Assembly (NCBI RefSeq): GCF_964019625.1
Contig: NZ_OZ026458.1
Coordinates: forward strand, 372,001-436,000
DNA length: 64,000 bases
Direction: 5' to 3'
Origin: Spiroplasma endosymbiont of Diplazon laetatorius
GTDB taxonomy: Bacteria > Bacillota_I > Bacilli_A > Mycoplasmatales > Mycoplasmataceae
Below, piece by piece: positions 51,877 to 64,000 of the stretch; positions within the stretch are counted from its first letter, which is position 1; each line of letters starts with the position of its first letter. Under the pieces are notes generated by a model. That model searched no databases, was not told where the DNA came from, and saw only the letters and a list, made by a program, of their open reading frames with translations. Both the position numbers and the translations under genes were made by a program.

Positions 51877-53955
51877 ATGAAAAAATTACTTATTTTGGGT
51901 GGTATTTTTGTAGTTGGATTTACTTCAATTGCAGCACCAAGTATACTTGTTGTAAATGGTTTCATGGATAGCTTAAAACAATACCAACCCCAAACAGATA
52001 AAAACCAAGACGAAAGTGCTGAAAAAGAAGTTGGCGATAGCAATCAAGGTTTTAAAGATATTACAAAACTAAACTTGAAATCAGATTTAGGAGAAGTTAA
52101 CGATATAAGTGAAACTTTTATGATAAACAAAATAAAAGAAGTTAATAAAGTTTTGGAAGATGAAGCTATTTACATTAAATCTATGACTTTAAAGAAAATA
52201 AAAATAACAGTAAAGGATTACATTGGAACCTTTAATTTAGATTTTAAAGTTACAAACTTAAAAGAACTTATCAAAAACAAAGATCTTGGAAAAATTAAAA
52301 ATATTAAATCTACAACAATCATTGATAAAATTAAAGAATTAAATCCCAACATTCAAGGTATGGATTTCATTAATGATATTGATCTAAAAGTTGTTTCTTT
52401 AAGTGAAATCAAATTAGGTTGAAAAGATAACCCTCAATCTAATGAAGAAATATCTCTTAGTTATGAAGTTTTATCTTTAGATGGTATTTTGCTACACAAA
52501 GATTTAGGTGTTACCAATGACATCACAGAGAAATGAATTTCAAATAGAATTTTAGAAATAAATCCTGATGTTGCTTTTTTAAAGCAATCAGAATATCAAG
52601 TTATTATATCTGACTCATATAAACAAACACCAGAAAACTCTGCAATTCAAATTAAAAAGAATAATGAAATTATAAGTTTTCAAAATGGTAATTCATTATT
52701 AGTTACATATAATGTTAACGATATTACGGCTCTTATTAAAAATACCGATTTAGGATTAGTGGACAAGTTAGATTACCAAACTATTCTAAATAAAGTTAAA
52801 GAGTTAAATCCTATTTTTGCTCAATATAATAAAATAAATAAAACTAAAATTGAGTTCGATCTTAATTCTGCAACTCTTTCTAATACATCTCTTGCCAATG
52901 TTGTTAATTTAAAATATAAAGTTGAAAACCTAAGTGCACTTATTACACAAAAAAATATAGGAGACATTTCAAACTATAGTAATGAAGAATCTGGGAAACT
53001 AATTTATGAAGCTATTTTAAAATCAAATACAGTATTAAAAAAAATAAGCATTAATGATTTTAATATTAAAGAAATAAAAATAGGAGATTTTGGAGAAAAT
53101 GATGCAGTCATAAAAGGGGTAAACTTTTCTTTAGAGATTACAGGATATAAAGGAATTGTTGGAATGAGTTTCAACATTAAAAGAACAAAAATATCTACTT
53201 TCTTTAAAGTTAAAAATTTAGGAAAAGTTTCTTGAATCAAACCAGCAGATATTACTCAAAAGATTAAAGATGTAAATGGTGCTAATTTTAATGAATCAGA
53301 ATTAATATTTTCTACACCAACTTACACTAAAATTACACTGAAATCAAAAGAAAATTCTTTAACTTATTATGGTTCAGTTGAATTCAGTTATGAAACTATA
53401 TTTAAAAAAGATAACAACTTTGATTTAAGAAAAGCCACTAAGGGATCTATTACTGGAGAAACTTTTGATTCACAACAAGATGTACCTACTTATAATCAAA
53501 CTCCAGATAACTCTTCATTTGAGTTGAGATATGCGATTCCAAATGGCTATGATAATTTAATTGAATATGGAAAAACTAATATTAAATTTAATATATCAAC
53601 AAAGGCTACAAAAATGGCTGCTAAATCACCATTATCAGCTGCAGAACTTAGAAAATATGATAAGGAAAATATAATCCTTTCATATGATTTGGCTAATGGA
53701 AGTTCATCTGGAACAAAAGAACTTAGAAGTGGAACTTCAATTCCAGTACCTTTCAAAAGTGGTTTTCTATGTGGTTCTTCAACTAATATAAACTTTAGTA
53801 GTAATTTTAGTTACTCAATTAATAAAGAAACAGAAAATTCAGTTGACTACATAGTGATTGTGATTTGAATATCTTCAAAACTAGCATATTGATCTGCATG
53901 TTCAAGTCTTTCAACATCTTGATCAATAATAATTAATAGTATAGAGGTTTTATAA
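51877..53955 (+). CDS. Surface repeat protein with N-terminal anchor
   Basis: Protein of 692 residues. The N-terminal hydrophobic segment (about 3-30) has no lipobox Cys, so it is either a signal anchor or a cleaved signal. The outer part has about five diverged repeats of 100-130 residues, each with a DLG turn, a helix of the type IIDKIKELNPNI or ILNKVKELNPIF, and strands. It resembles spiralin-like and adhesin-like repeat proteins of spiroplasmas. The C-terminus is Trp/Ser-rich. The next gene starts one base after the stop, so it is probably a partner of the giant permease. Confidence 0.6.
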
Positions 53956-53956
53956 A

Positions 53957-56900
53957 ATGAAGAAGGTATCAAAAAAAAATAAGCATTTTTTAATACTAAA
54001 ATCTGGTTTTAAAACAAGTTTTAAAAATATTGGAAATTTAATTGTGCTTGGTTTTTTAGCAACTATTGCTATTTTCTTTGGTATGTCAATATTTGTTGTA
54101 CAAAACAGAGTTGACAAAGCTTATAATGATCTAATTAATCAATCGGTTCAACATGATTTTGTTGTTAATCAAGCAAACCAAGCTAAAATATCTATTGATG
54201 AAAATAAATGAATTGGTGGAGAAGATATAGATAAGTATTCTAACCAAGACCTATACTCTCAATATTTAATAAACTCTATTTCTAGAAAAGGAATAAAAAA
54301 TAATAATGGTGTAATAACTGGAGATAATTATTTTAATTGATCTAGAACAGAGGGTAGAAGTTTTGTAACAACTAAACTTAATAAGAATAATCTTAATATA
54401 AAAGTACTTACAAAAACTTCAATTGTTGATGAGAGAAATGAAGAACAAAAAGAAGAGAATATAACCGTTGATAAAATAGTTCTAGATGACCCAACCAAAG
54501 ATAAATATTTTTCAAATGATATTAAATTATCTTTAAGAGAAACAATTATACAAAGTAACTTTGCTAAAAAAAATAATATCAAAAGAGGAGATATTATTAG
54601 ATTTACAAGTGATATATATGGGGACGAATTATTAGTTAAAAATAATGTTAAAGATTTATCTTTTGGTGGTGAAGTAAGTATTAATGATAAAGATTTGGGT
54701 ATTGATTCATCAAAATATAAAGATCAAGTTTGATTTCAAGTTATTGGCTTTGGATCATCGGCTGATTTTATATATCCAATAACTGAAACAAACTCATCAA
54801 TCACATCAACTGACAAGAATCTAATAGCATATGTTGCTCCAAAAGTTTTTGGTTTGAATAAAGTTCCTGTAAAAAGTGAAGAAAATAGTAAAATGGAATT
54901 ATACATATATAATTCTTCTGATAGTAAATTAAATCCCGAATCAGAAAACGATAGAGAAGTTTATTTTTCTGGTAAATTTAGAGATCAAAAACACAATTCA
55001 GAATCATATTTAAAAGTTTTTAATAAAGATTGAATTGAATCTGGAAACTTAAATGTTAAAAATGTTAAACTATTTTTTCATATAAAAGATACAGAATATA
55101 AATTCTATTTTAGAACTGCAACTTATAGACAAGTTATTTGAGTTTATTGAATGTTTTCAGCATTTTTATTAATATTATTATCTTTAATTGCATTTTTTAT
55201 AATTGTTTTAATAATGAAAAAACAAATTGAAGAAACAAGAACTAAGATTGGTACATTAAAATCGCTTGGATATTCAAATTTATCATTATTAATGTTCTTT
55301 ATATCTCCTTCAATAATAATTAGTTTGTTTGGAACAATAACTTCTTACATTTTAGAACTTTCTTTACAAAATAAATTAGTCAATATATTTTTAAGTTATT
55401 TCAATATTAATTTCATTGGCTTTAAACCTATTGTAGGAGAAACTATTTTATTATTTATTTTTGTATTTTCTATTTTAACAGCACTAACTTTATTAATTGC
55501 TTATTTAGTGGTTAGAGAAAGTGCTTTAATATTACTAATTGGTAACTTTAAAAAAGAAACAACAAAAATAGCAAGAGGATTTAAATATCTATTTAGAAAA
55601 TCTAATCCTACTATTAAATTGCATTCAGCTTTATTAATGTCATCTACTGGAAAGATTTTTGCAACATCTGCTACTTTGTTTGTCTCAATTACTTTGATAT
55701 CATCTTCAGTAATTATTCCTATGGTCGTTAAAGAAAATAATGCATCTAACTTTGTAGGATTAAACTATAATAATGTGATTGAGTTTAATGAACCAATTTC
55801 AAATAATCCAACAACATTTTTAAAAACTTATAATCCAAATAAAAAAGAAAATTGAAGTTACAATCAAACCAATAAGGTTACAGATATTTCTGAATCAACA
55901 AATAGTAAACAAGAATATATAACAGCTTATCCTTTAAAAGCAAAAGAGGGTTCAAGTGAATTTGTCTATGATACAAATAAAATTATCAAAGATTTAATGA
56001 ACAATGATATTAGTAGAAACTTTTATTCATACAATATACCTATCATAGATAAGAATCCTAGTTTATATAATGAAATTGCTAAAAACAATTATAGTGCATG
56101 AAAAAATATGTCACTTGAATATTTAAATAAGTTAGATGAAATAAAAATACCTTCAAGAAATGATAAAAATATTCCATATGATGCAATAGCTTCAATTATT
56201 AATCAATGAACAGATTATTCTTCTTTAGTTGATCAAATAGAAGTTGTAGCTATTAAATCTATAAAACAAAATATTGAAAATAACATAGAGAATGTTTCTA
56301 ATATATCAAAAGAATTACAAAATTTTTATAAAAAATATGTTGAAGCATTACCTATAAAAGTTAATGATAAATATTTAAATGAAAAAAAAGATGAGTTAAA
56401 TTTAGATGCAATTAAACAAATAGATTTTGATGATCAGTTATTTAAAACTTCTACAAATAATATTTATGAAGAACAAAATGTAAAAACTCCAATGAAGTTA
56501 GCAACAAAGGGAACTAACAGATTATTTTATGATGTTAGCCAAGATTCAAATCAAAAAATTGTTGATGACTTTTCTAAAAACTTTGACCTACAATCTAAAA
56601 AATTATTTATTAATCAACAAGATGTAAGTAGTATTGATTTAAATTCTGAACAGTGAGATATTGAACAATATAGAATTTTTAATACTAACATTATTTTATG
56701 ATACTGATTAAATTATGAATCTAAAATAGGAACTACATTGATTCAATCGGTATATCAAAAAGCAAACAATGCCTCACAACAAAGTATTAAAAAAGCTTTG
56801 ATAGAAGGTAAGAACTATAACATTACAACAAACATTGTTCCTTTTGATAAAGAAAAAGAAGAGATAGGAACATTAGTAAATGGAACTTACTTTTCAAATA

Positions 56901-58462
56901 ATAAATTACAAAATATTAAAATCTATGGGATCAACAATAATAGTAAAATGCTTAATTTGGTTGATAAAAAAGGAAATGATTTAATTTCTAATTTATTTAA
57001 AAATACTAATGCAAACTATAAAGAATATACACCAATAGTTATTAACTCTACCATTTCAGAAAAACTAAAACTAAAAACTAAGGACGTTATTGATATAAGT
57101 GTACTTAAAAATGAACTTTTAGATAAAAACAATAAAGGTGTACCATTAGAAGAAGTAGAAATGGGAATCAAATCAAAATATAACTATTCAACACAAACTA
57201 CAAATGATTATATTTCTGAACACAAGAAAAATTATTTCTCATATAGTGATGCAAATAGAGGTTGAAATGCTGAATCTTCAATATCTGTAGCAAAAATAAA
57301 AGGGTATGAGATAGCTTCTAACTCTTTAGATGGAATTTCTAAAAAAACAGAAATACAAAATGCTGTAGATAAATTTGAAATAAAAAAATCTCAAGTAGGA
57401 GAGAACAAAAAGTTTGTAATTGTTGGAATTACAAAAAATTATGGTAATTCTAAGGCTTGAGTTTCTAATGAAAATGCAAATAAGTTATTAGGATACGATA
57501 AAGTTAAAAAATACTTTTTTAATAATTATTTTTTAAATGAATGAAATGACTCTAATGCTTTAAAAAACTTTTATGATAAAGATTCAATGCCAGAAATCAA
57601 TGAATCTCAATGAAAGAAATTCATTGATTACTATAATAATTATTTATTGGTTAAATGAAATAGCTCATTGAATAATGATGAAAAATTTATTACTGATGCT
57701 GATAATCCTTATAACGAATATATAAATATGTTCTTAAAATTATCAGATGATTATGAAAATCCAAATGGTTTTAAATATTCATCTAAATATTTATGAAAAA
57801 TATTTGAAAACGAGTATCCTATATTTAATTATAAATACTCAATAAATTTAGATTATCAAGATCCATTAATCAATAATTCAAAAACTCAACCATTTGGTGA
57901 TTTTGGAACTATTGGAATGGTTGGTAATTCAACTTTAGAAACAGATGAAACTGGAACTTCGAAAATAAATTACACACAAGGTTATGGAGAAAATGGTTTA
58001 AAAATAGTTGATTCATTAAATGAAAAAAAACAATTATTAAATCAAATAGCTGCAATACTTGATATTGTTACATGGTTGCTAACTGCAATTGCTTTAATAA
58101 TATCTTTAACAATAATTGTTATAACTACTGTCTTGATAATGACAGAAAATACACAGTTTATTGCAACAATGAAAATTTTAGGATATTCAGATAAATATAT
58201 AATGATGCAAATCATAAGTATATATATACTTCCTATTGCAATTATGTTTATAATTGGGTTCTCTACATCTTGAGTTCTCATACAGAGGGTTGTTGTTTAT
58301 ATATCATCCAACTACTCATTTGCAATACCATATAAATTTCACGGTTGAGAACCAATTGCTGTATTTATGATATTGATATCAATTTATTTGATGACAATAT
58401 TAATTTCTTACAAACAATTTTCAAAAATAAGAGCAGTAGATTCTCTTGCAATTAATAATTAG
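53957..58462 (+). CDS. Very large FtsX-type ABC permease
   Basis: Membrane protein of 1501 residues with two FtsX modules. TM1 is at about 29-50, then an ectodomain of about 340 residues, then three TMs at about 397-530 with IGTLKSLGYS. TM at about 578-596 is followed by a second ectodomain of about 750 residues. Three final TMs at about 1357-1490 carry MKILGYS. FtsX permeases work with a MacB/LolD-type ATPase, and none lies next to it. Long ectodomains suggest extraction or handling of surface lipoproteins, in line with the repeat-protein and lipoprotein neighbours. Start: AGAGG upstream, one base after the previous stop. Confidence 0.75.
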
Positions 58463-58477
58463 AAAGGAATTTTAAAT

Positions 58478-60529
58478 ATGAAAAAATTATTAACATTGTT
58501 ATCGTGTGCTTCATTAACTGCAGTATCATGTCTTTCTGTAACTAGTTGTTCAAATAATACTGAATATGAAGATATTTTTGAACCTGATGAATCTAAGAAT
58601 GATGGAGAGTTTATAAAACCAGGTACTGAAGAAGTAATTGAAAGTGTTCAAAAAGCAATTTCTGATACAGTAATTGCAGATGTTTCGGTTAAAAAAACAG
58701 GAGGAGAATTATTAATTTCAGATTCTCTTTCATCTGAACAAATAATTAATCAATTGATTGAAAGTATTTATAAAAAAGTATCTATAACTGAAGAGGCTTT
58801 TAAAATTTCAATTGATTCAAATAACTCTTTTTCATTACCAGAATTAAAAGGTGTTAGCAGTGATGGTATAAGTTTTTCTGAAGATGCAAATGTAACAGAA
58901 GGACAAGCTTTTCTTAGATTAACTTATTTTGATAAAGAGATTTTTTCAAAATCTTTTTCTTGAACTGTACCAGAATACAACATTATTGAGAATGTAATAA
59001 ATATGCTTCACTCAAATAGTTACTCTATTGTAGGGGATTATAAAAGTAAAAAAGTTGATTTACCTCTTGTTGATTTAAATGACATGGGTTTCCCTATGAA
59101 AATAACAATGGGATCAATATATATATTTATTAGTTTTTTAAATATAACAGCAGATAATAATACTTTTTCTAGTAATTATGATGTAGCTGATTCTATAAAT
59201 AAAATAAAAGGTGTTTTAAAAAAACTAGTTAGCTTAGATGTAAAAAAATTAGCTTCTGCAAATCCAGACGAAATAGATGGTAAAGCTATTTATAGTGAAT
59301 TTGATAAAAATTATAGACAAATTTTTAGAGAGTTATTTGAAGTTGTTTCTGAAGTTATGGTTGATTTTGGAATAAGTGATACAATTATATTTCCAGCTAC
59401 AGAAAAAAGACCTGAAATAGAAGTTAAAATTAAAGATATATTGGATGTTAATATCTTAGATATCTTTGAAATAGATCCTTCATCCCTAAATATGGAAGAT
59501 AGTGTTGGTATGGGTATCAAAATGAAAATGAATGTTCAACTAGGTTCAAAAGGTAAAGAAAATAATATTGCACTTATTGATATGTTAGCAAACATAGCAC
59601 CTAATGTTGTTCATTTATTCTCTAAATTTTTAAATCCAGACACCTATACAGAAAGTCATAATCTTCTTTTTATGATTTTAAAAGAATTATTAACAGATAT
59701 GGATCCGGACTTACTTTCTATAAATGAAAAAAATAATAAAGATCATTTTAGTGCAAGTAATGCAAAAAATGGAATGGACTCATTATTATTTAATCTGATG
59801 CTAGACTATAATAAAAACAATAGAAAAACTGAAAATCTAAATTTATGAATACATTTAAAATTAGATTTACTAGATATTCCTATTGAAGGAAATAAAAAAG
59901 TATTTGATGATAACTTGTATGAAGTAATGGAAGATATCAGAATTGTTCCTGGTGAAATGGCTTTAAAATTAATAAATAGATTATTTAACTTTGAAGGTAA
60001 ACAGTATTTAGATTTAGATCAAAATATATTGGCACCTAACTTAAATATTAAGTTCCTTAATGAAACAGATATTAATTTAGAAGCTATAGTTGAAAGAATG
60101 GACTTATCTACTGTTGGTAAAGAAGCTGTTAAGGCTGCAATTCCTTTAATTAAAGGAAATATAACAGATAAATTAAATAGCACTTTAAATTCAATGTTGC
60201 CTGAACTTTCTCTTCAAAAAATCATGAACAACTATGCTACAAAATTATTAACAGAAATAGGAGTTGATAAGAAATATTTAGAGGAATCAAATATTTCAAT
60301 TAAAAAAGCTCAATTTGTTTTTCAGTTTTATCACAAAGAACAAAAGGAATGACACTCTGTTAACAAAGGTTTAAGTTCTAGAACTTTTGAAATTTATTCA
60401 AGCATTAAACTTAAAATAGTTAATGCTCAATTTTCAGTAGATGTTAATACCGAACATAATAATTTTCATTATTTAACTAAACAGGACTTAACATTTGATA
60501 TTATTTTCTCTGACAATGACACAAAGTAA
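58478..60529 (+). CDS. Large lipoprotein
   Basis: Lipoprotein of 683 residues with Cys at position 24 in the signal region (Cys10 and Cys18 also lie in the leader). The mature start is acidic. Later regions are helical and Leu/Ile-rich, with VVHLFSKFLNP and LDLLDIPIEG. No catalytic motif. The general character resembles the lipoprotein at 7872, possibly the same paralogous family, unproven. It follows the giant permease by 15 bases and so probably belongs to the same operon. Confidence 0.65.
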
Positions 60530-60547
60530 TATTAATAATTAATAACA

Positions 60548-60588
60548 AAAGAAGTATCGTAATAGAATTAAAATTACGATACTTCTTT
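60548..60588 (+). terminator. Terminator after the lipoprotein
   Basis: Perfect 16-base stem AAAGAAGTATCGTAAT / ATTACGATACTTCTTT with a nine-base loop. No long T tail beyond the stem, but the arm ends in TTT. Confidence 0.8.
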
Positions 60589-60655
60589 GTGCATAAATAT
60601 TTAATTTATTTTTTATTGTAATTTAATCTAGATTAATCAAGGAAGTGGAAACTAA

Positions 60656-62605
60656 ATGAAGATTTTTAAAAGTAATTTGCTAATTCATATTTTAAAATCA
60701 TTTAAAAATAAATTATTGTTAACAATTATAATGTTCATTCTAATAACTTTCATGTGTTTAACATTAGTGTTAAATATTAAAATAATAGAATTTATTATGG
60801 CTTTATTGATTTCAAAAAGTTTGATAGATTCTACAAATGATTATCAACAATTAATAAATTTTTTAAGTCATCAATTAAAAGATGATCCCGAACTACTTCG
60901 AGACATTATTTTTAAATTAGCAACATTGACTGAAAAAGAAATCGAAATAATGATTCAAGACATAATTAAAACTTTCTTTTTTAATTATGTAAATTATTCT
61001 AATAAATCTTTGTATGTTATATTTTGGAATTTAAATTTAAATTTATACAAATTAACTTATACTATGATTGCAGATATTTTGATATTTATTTTATTATTTT
61101 ACATTGTAAATATTATTTCTGGTTTTATTGCAAAATCATATGAAACTAAAATACAAAAGCAATTAATTAATAAGTTAATTGACCAAGACATAGATTTTTT
61201 TATAAAAAATAAAATGAGTAAGTTGTCTAATGTTTTGATAAATGACAATATAACACTTTCGAAGTTTATTAAGGATGGGCCTTTTATTTATAGTTTTTCT
61301 TTTATACTAATTATTTCCTCTTCAAGTGTAATGTTTCATATAAATTGAAAATTGACTACATGTGTTTTTGGGTTGCTTGCTATTATGATATGTTTAATTG
61401 CAATTTTTTATTGATTAACAAACATAAGCACTAAAAAAAATTATAAAAAAAATATAGAACTTTACAATGATATAAATGAAAAAATCTATAGTACTAAATT
61501 AATTAAAACAACAGGTACTTTCGAAAAAGAAAAAGATGAATTTGAAAAAAAAATAAACTTTATAAACAAAAAAAATAAGAGAAATTATTTTGTATCTGAA
61601 ATTACAGGAGCTCTTATTATTGGTGGTATTGGAAGTTTTGCTATGGCTTCAGTTATTTTTGGTGTTATTTTGTTTTATAATCAAGCTCAGTCTTTGGTAA
61701 CTATAATAACGGCATTTACTGCTGGAGTTATTATTATGACTTTACCTATACTTCAATTAAGGACTGTAATATATGAAACACCAATATCAAAAACTGCGGC
61801 TAATAACTTAACTGAAATATTAGATTCAAAAATTTATATAAATAAACACGAGAATTTAATTTTCAATGAAGAATTCAAAACCCTAGAATTTAAAAATTTA
61901 ACGTTTAGTTATCCAGAAAATCCAAAGACTATTTTCTCTAATATGAATTTTAAATTAGAGAAAAATAATAAATATGCTTTTGTTGGTACATCTGGAAGTG
62001 GAAAATCAACAATAATTAAATTAATATTAAGACTTTATGATGCAAGTAGCGGAGATGTGATAATTAATAACAAATTTAATTTAAAAGAATTGAATTTAAA
62101 ATCTTGGGTAGAAAAAATAGGGTATGTCGATCAAGAACCTCAAATTCTTACTGATACAATTTATAACAATATTACCTATGGTTTAGAAAATGTAACACCA
62201 GAAAAAGTTCATCAAGCTTGTAAAAAAGCTAAATTACACGATTTAATCCTATCTTGACAAGATGGCTATGACACAATTTTATTTGAAAAAGGTTCTAAAC
62301 TTAGTGGTGGGCAAAAACAAAGACTAGTTATTGCTCGTTTGTTCTTAAAAGATCCAGAGATAATAATTTTAGATGAAGCTACAAGTGCTTTAGACAATTT
62401 GATTCAATCAGAGATTCAACAAGAATTAGAAAAACTTATGATAGGTAGAACAACAATTTCAATAGCTCACAGATTAAGTACCATTAAATCCTTTGATAAA
62501 ATCTTTGTTTTAAATGAAAACTCAGATATTATTCAAATAGGAGATTTTGAAGAATTAATCAAAAAACCAGGACTATTTAAAGATCTTTATAAAATAAATG
62601 AGTAA
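60656..62605 (+). CDS. ABC exporter, fused membrane and ATPase domains
   Basis: Half-transporter of 649 residues, probably a homodimer. Six TM segments in residues about 18-390, with a polar loop after TM1. The ATPase domain has Walker A GTSGSGKST at 444-452, signature LSGGQ at 549-553, Walker B IIILDEA with D573-E574, and the switch His in SIAHRLS. The type is that of MsbA/bacteriocin or lipid exporters. No protease domain is present, so the cargo is unknown. Own promoter region after the terminator. AAGGAAG upstream. Confidence 0.88.
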
Positions 62606-62684
62606 AGGTTAATTTTAAACATTCATCAAATCTTTTTTGTACATCCTTTTATCATTAAAGTTAGTAATATAGTATTTATTTATA

Positions 62685-62690
62685 TATAAT
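62685..62690 (+). promoter_or_regulatory. -10 box upstream of relA
   Basis: TATAAT 45 bases before the relA ATG. The -35 box is not evident. GGGGGG at 62722-62727 is the ribosome-binding site. Confidence 0.45.
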
Positions 62691-62734
62691 ATATTTATTA
62701 TTGGCAATTTTTCATAATAAGGGGGGTAATTAAT

Positions 62735-64000
62735 ATGCAAACACTAACAGCAACACAAGATCAAGAATTTAATTATGTTGAATGTAGAGATGTTGAAGTA
62801 CTTGTTGCAGAAATGCGTAAATACATTAAAAATAACAAACTAATTGAAGAAGTTAAAAAAGCATATTATTATGCTGAAGAAAAGCATAAAGACCAAAAGA
62901 GAAAGAGTGGAGATCCCTTTATAATTCACCCACTTTCAACAGGTTATTACTTAGCTCAATGAAGAATGGGTCCAAAAACAATTATTGCCGGACTTTTACA
63001 TGACGTTATTGAAGATACTCCAGTTACTTTCTCAGAAATTGAAGACTTATATGGAGTTGAGGTTGCAGATATAGTTGAAGCTGTAACAAAAGTTAGTTAC
63101 TTTACAAAAGAAAACCGTGAACAAATGAAAGCTAACTATTTAAGAAAACTTTTCTTATCTATGATTAGAGATATCAGGGTTATTATTGTTAAAATAGCTG
63201 ACCGTATGCACAACTTATTAACTTTAGAGCATATGAAACCTGAAAAGCAAAAGATTATTGCTAAAGAAACTTTAGAAATATATTCAACAATTGCTCACAG
63301 AATCGGGATGAAAACTGCCAAAAACATCTTAGAAGACTACTCTTTTGAATACTTAAATCCAAAAGAATATAAAAGAGTTAGAAACCTTTTAGAAGAGGAT
63401 AAAAAATCTAGAAAAGACATAATAAAAGAAATAATTGAAGAAATTAACAAGAAACTAAAAGATGAAGGTATTAAAAATACTCAAGTCTTTGGTAGATCAA
63501 AAACTATTTACTCAATTTATAGAAAATTAACACAATTTGGTAAATCATTTAGTGATATAAATGATATTTTAGCTGTGAGAATTATTACTGAAAAACAAGA
63601 TGATTGTTATAAAATACTTGGTTGATTACACCAATTATTTACACCATTATCAGGTAGATTTAAAGATTACATCGCAACACCAAAAAACAACTTGTATCAA
63701 TCACTTCACTCAACTTTATCAAGTAGAGATGGTATCATTTTTGAAGCTCAAATAAGAACTAATGAAATGGATGAAATTGCAGAAAACGGAGCTGCTGCCC
63801 ACTGAAAATATAAAGAGGGTGAAAAGAACGTTGATATTGCAGAAAAACAAAAAGAGATTGACCAAAAAGTTGATATGTTTACAAGATTGATGAATCTTGA
63901 GAAACTTGCAACTGAAAGTATTGAAATAGATTACAAAGAACAGTCAGAAAAAATTGACTTAAGTGGTGAAGTTGTTGAAGAAACATTCAAATCAGACTAC
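62735..64000 (+). CDS. relA: RelA/SpoT-family (p)ppGpp synthetase/hydrolase, 3' end outside window
   Basis: Bifunctional stringent-response enzyme. The visible 422 residues cover the hydrolase domain, with [10 protein letters not shown], the HD pair LLHDVIED at H89-D90 and [12 protein letters not shown], and the synthetase domain with [28 protein letters not shown], the [21 protein letters not shown] block and FEAQIRT. Both sets of motifs look intact. The C-terminal TGS/ACT part lies beyond the window. In Bacillus this gene follows apt. Here the two are 44 kb apart. Confidence 0.93.

Noticed and set aside
1-64000. tRNA or rRNA genes
   Set aside because: I saw no cloverleaf-type GGTTCGAATC segments or rRNA-like conserved stretches, although I could not run a scan.

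Overview
The window is a chromosomal segment of a wall-less mollicute that reads TGA as tryptophan. It is almost certainly Spiroplasma. Nearly every long gene holds in-frame TGA codons, base composition is very AT-rich, and a full-length fibril protein gene (9980-11515), the genus-specific cytoskeletal marker, is present. I cannot name the species.

Layout. (1) 1-18.4 kb is ordinary chromosome: trmL (cut by the window edge), a CshB-type helicase, a RavA/ViaA pair with a PPC-domain gene, a membrane protein, two lipoproteins (one a GDSL hydrolase), fib, a YitT-family transporter, a comN-like gene, a fused secDF and apt. (2) 18.5-22.5 kb is a lipoprotein, ABC ATPase and permease operon. (3) 22.6-37.5 kb is a tailed-phage-like prophage I do not recognise: D12 methylase, RuvC-like resolvase, OB-fold-like protein, probable scaffold and capsid proteins, a repeat protein, holin-like membrane proteins, a portal split over two frames, a large structural protein, a lipoprotein, a structured GC-rich intergenic element and a frameshifted terminase. 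(4) 37.5-38.8 kb is an IS3-family element. (5) 38.9-43.6 kb is accessory DNA: a frameshifted secreted-protein gene on the minus strand and a large Ig-repeat surface protein with a 12-unit KPIE linker. (6) 43.8-51.1 kb is an integrated plectrovirus (SpV1-like): HUH Rep, small membrane and coat proteins, Zot-like assembly ATPase, ORF1-type minor coat protein, and a lipoprotein. (7) 51.1-62.6 kb holds surface and export genes: a repeat protein, a 1501-residue FtsX-type permease, a lipoprotein and an ABC exporter. (8) 62.7 kb to the end is relA/spoT, cut by the window edge.

apt and relA are neighbours in Bacillus subtilis. Here they are separated by about 44 kb that carries two unrelated phages, an IS and variable surface genes, so the apt-relA interval behaves as an accessory hot spot.

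The clearest candidates for something undescribed are the following: the short (about 15 kb) tailed prophage with no visible integrase or polymerase; the roughly 190-nt structured element just upstream of its terminase; the array of GTC motifs at 10-11 bp spacing before its portal gene; a probable -1 frameshift in the portal gene; a 27-bp perfect inverted repeat enclosing the plectrovirus coat-like gene; and homologous small lipoproteins carried by both phages. No tRNA, rRNA or CRISPR array was seen.
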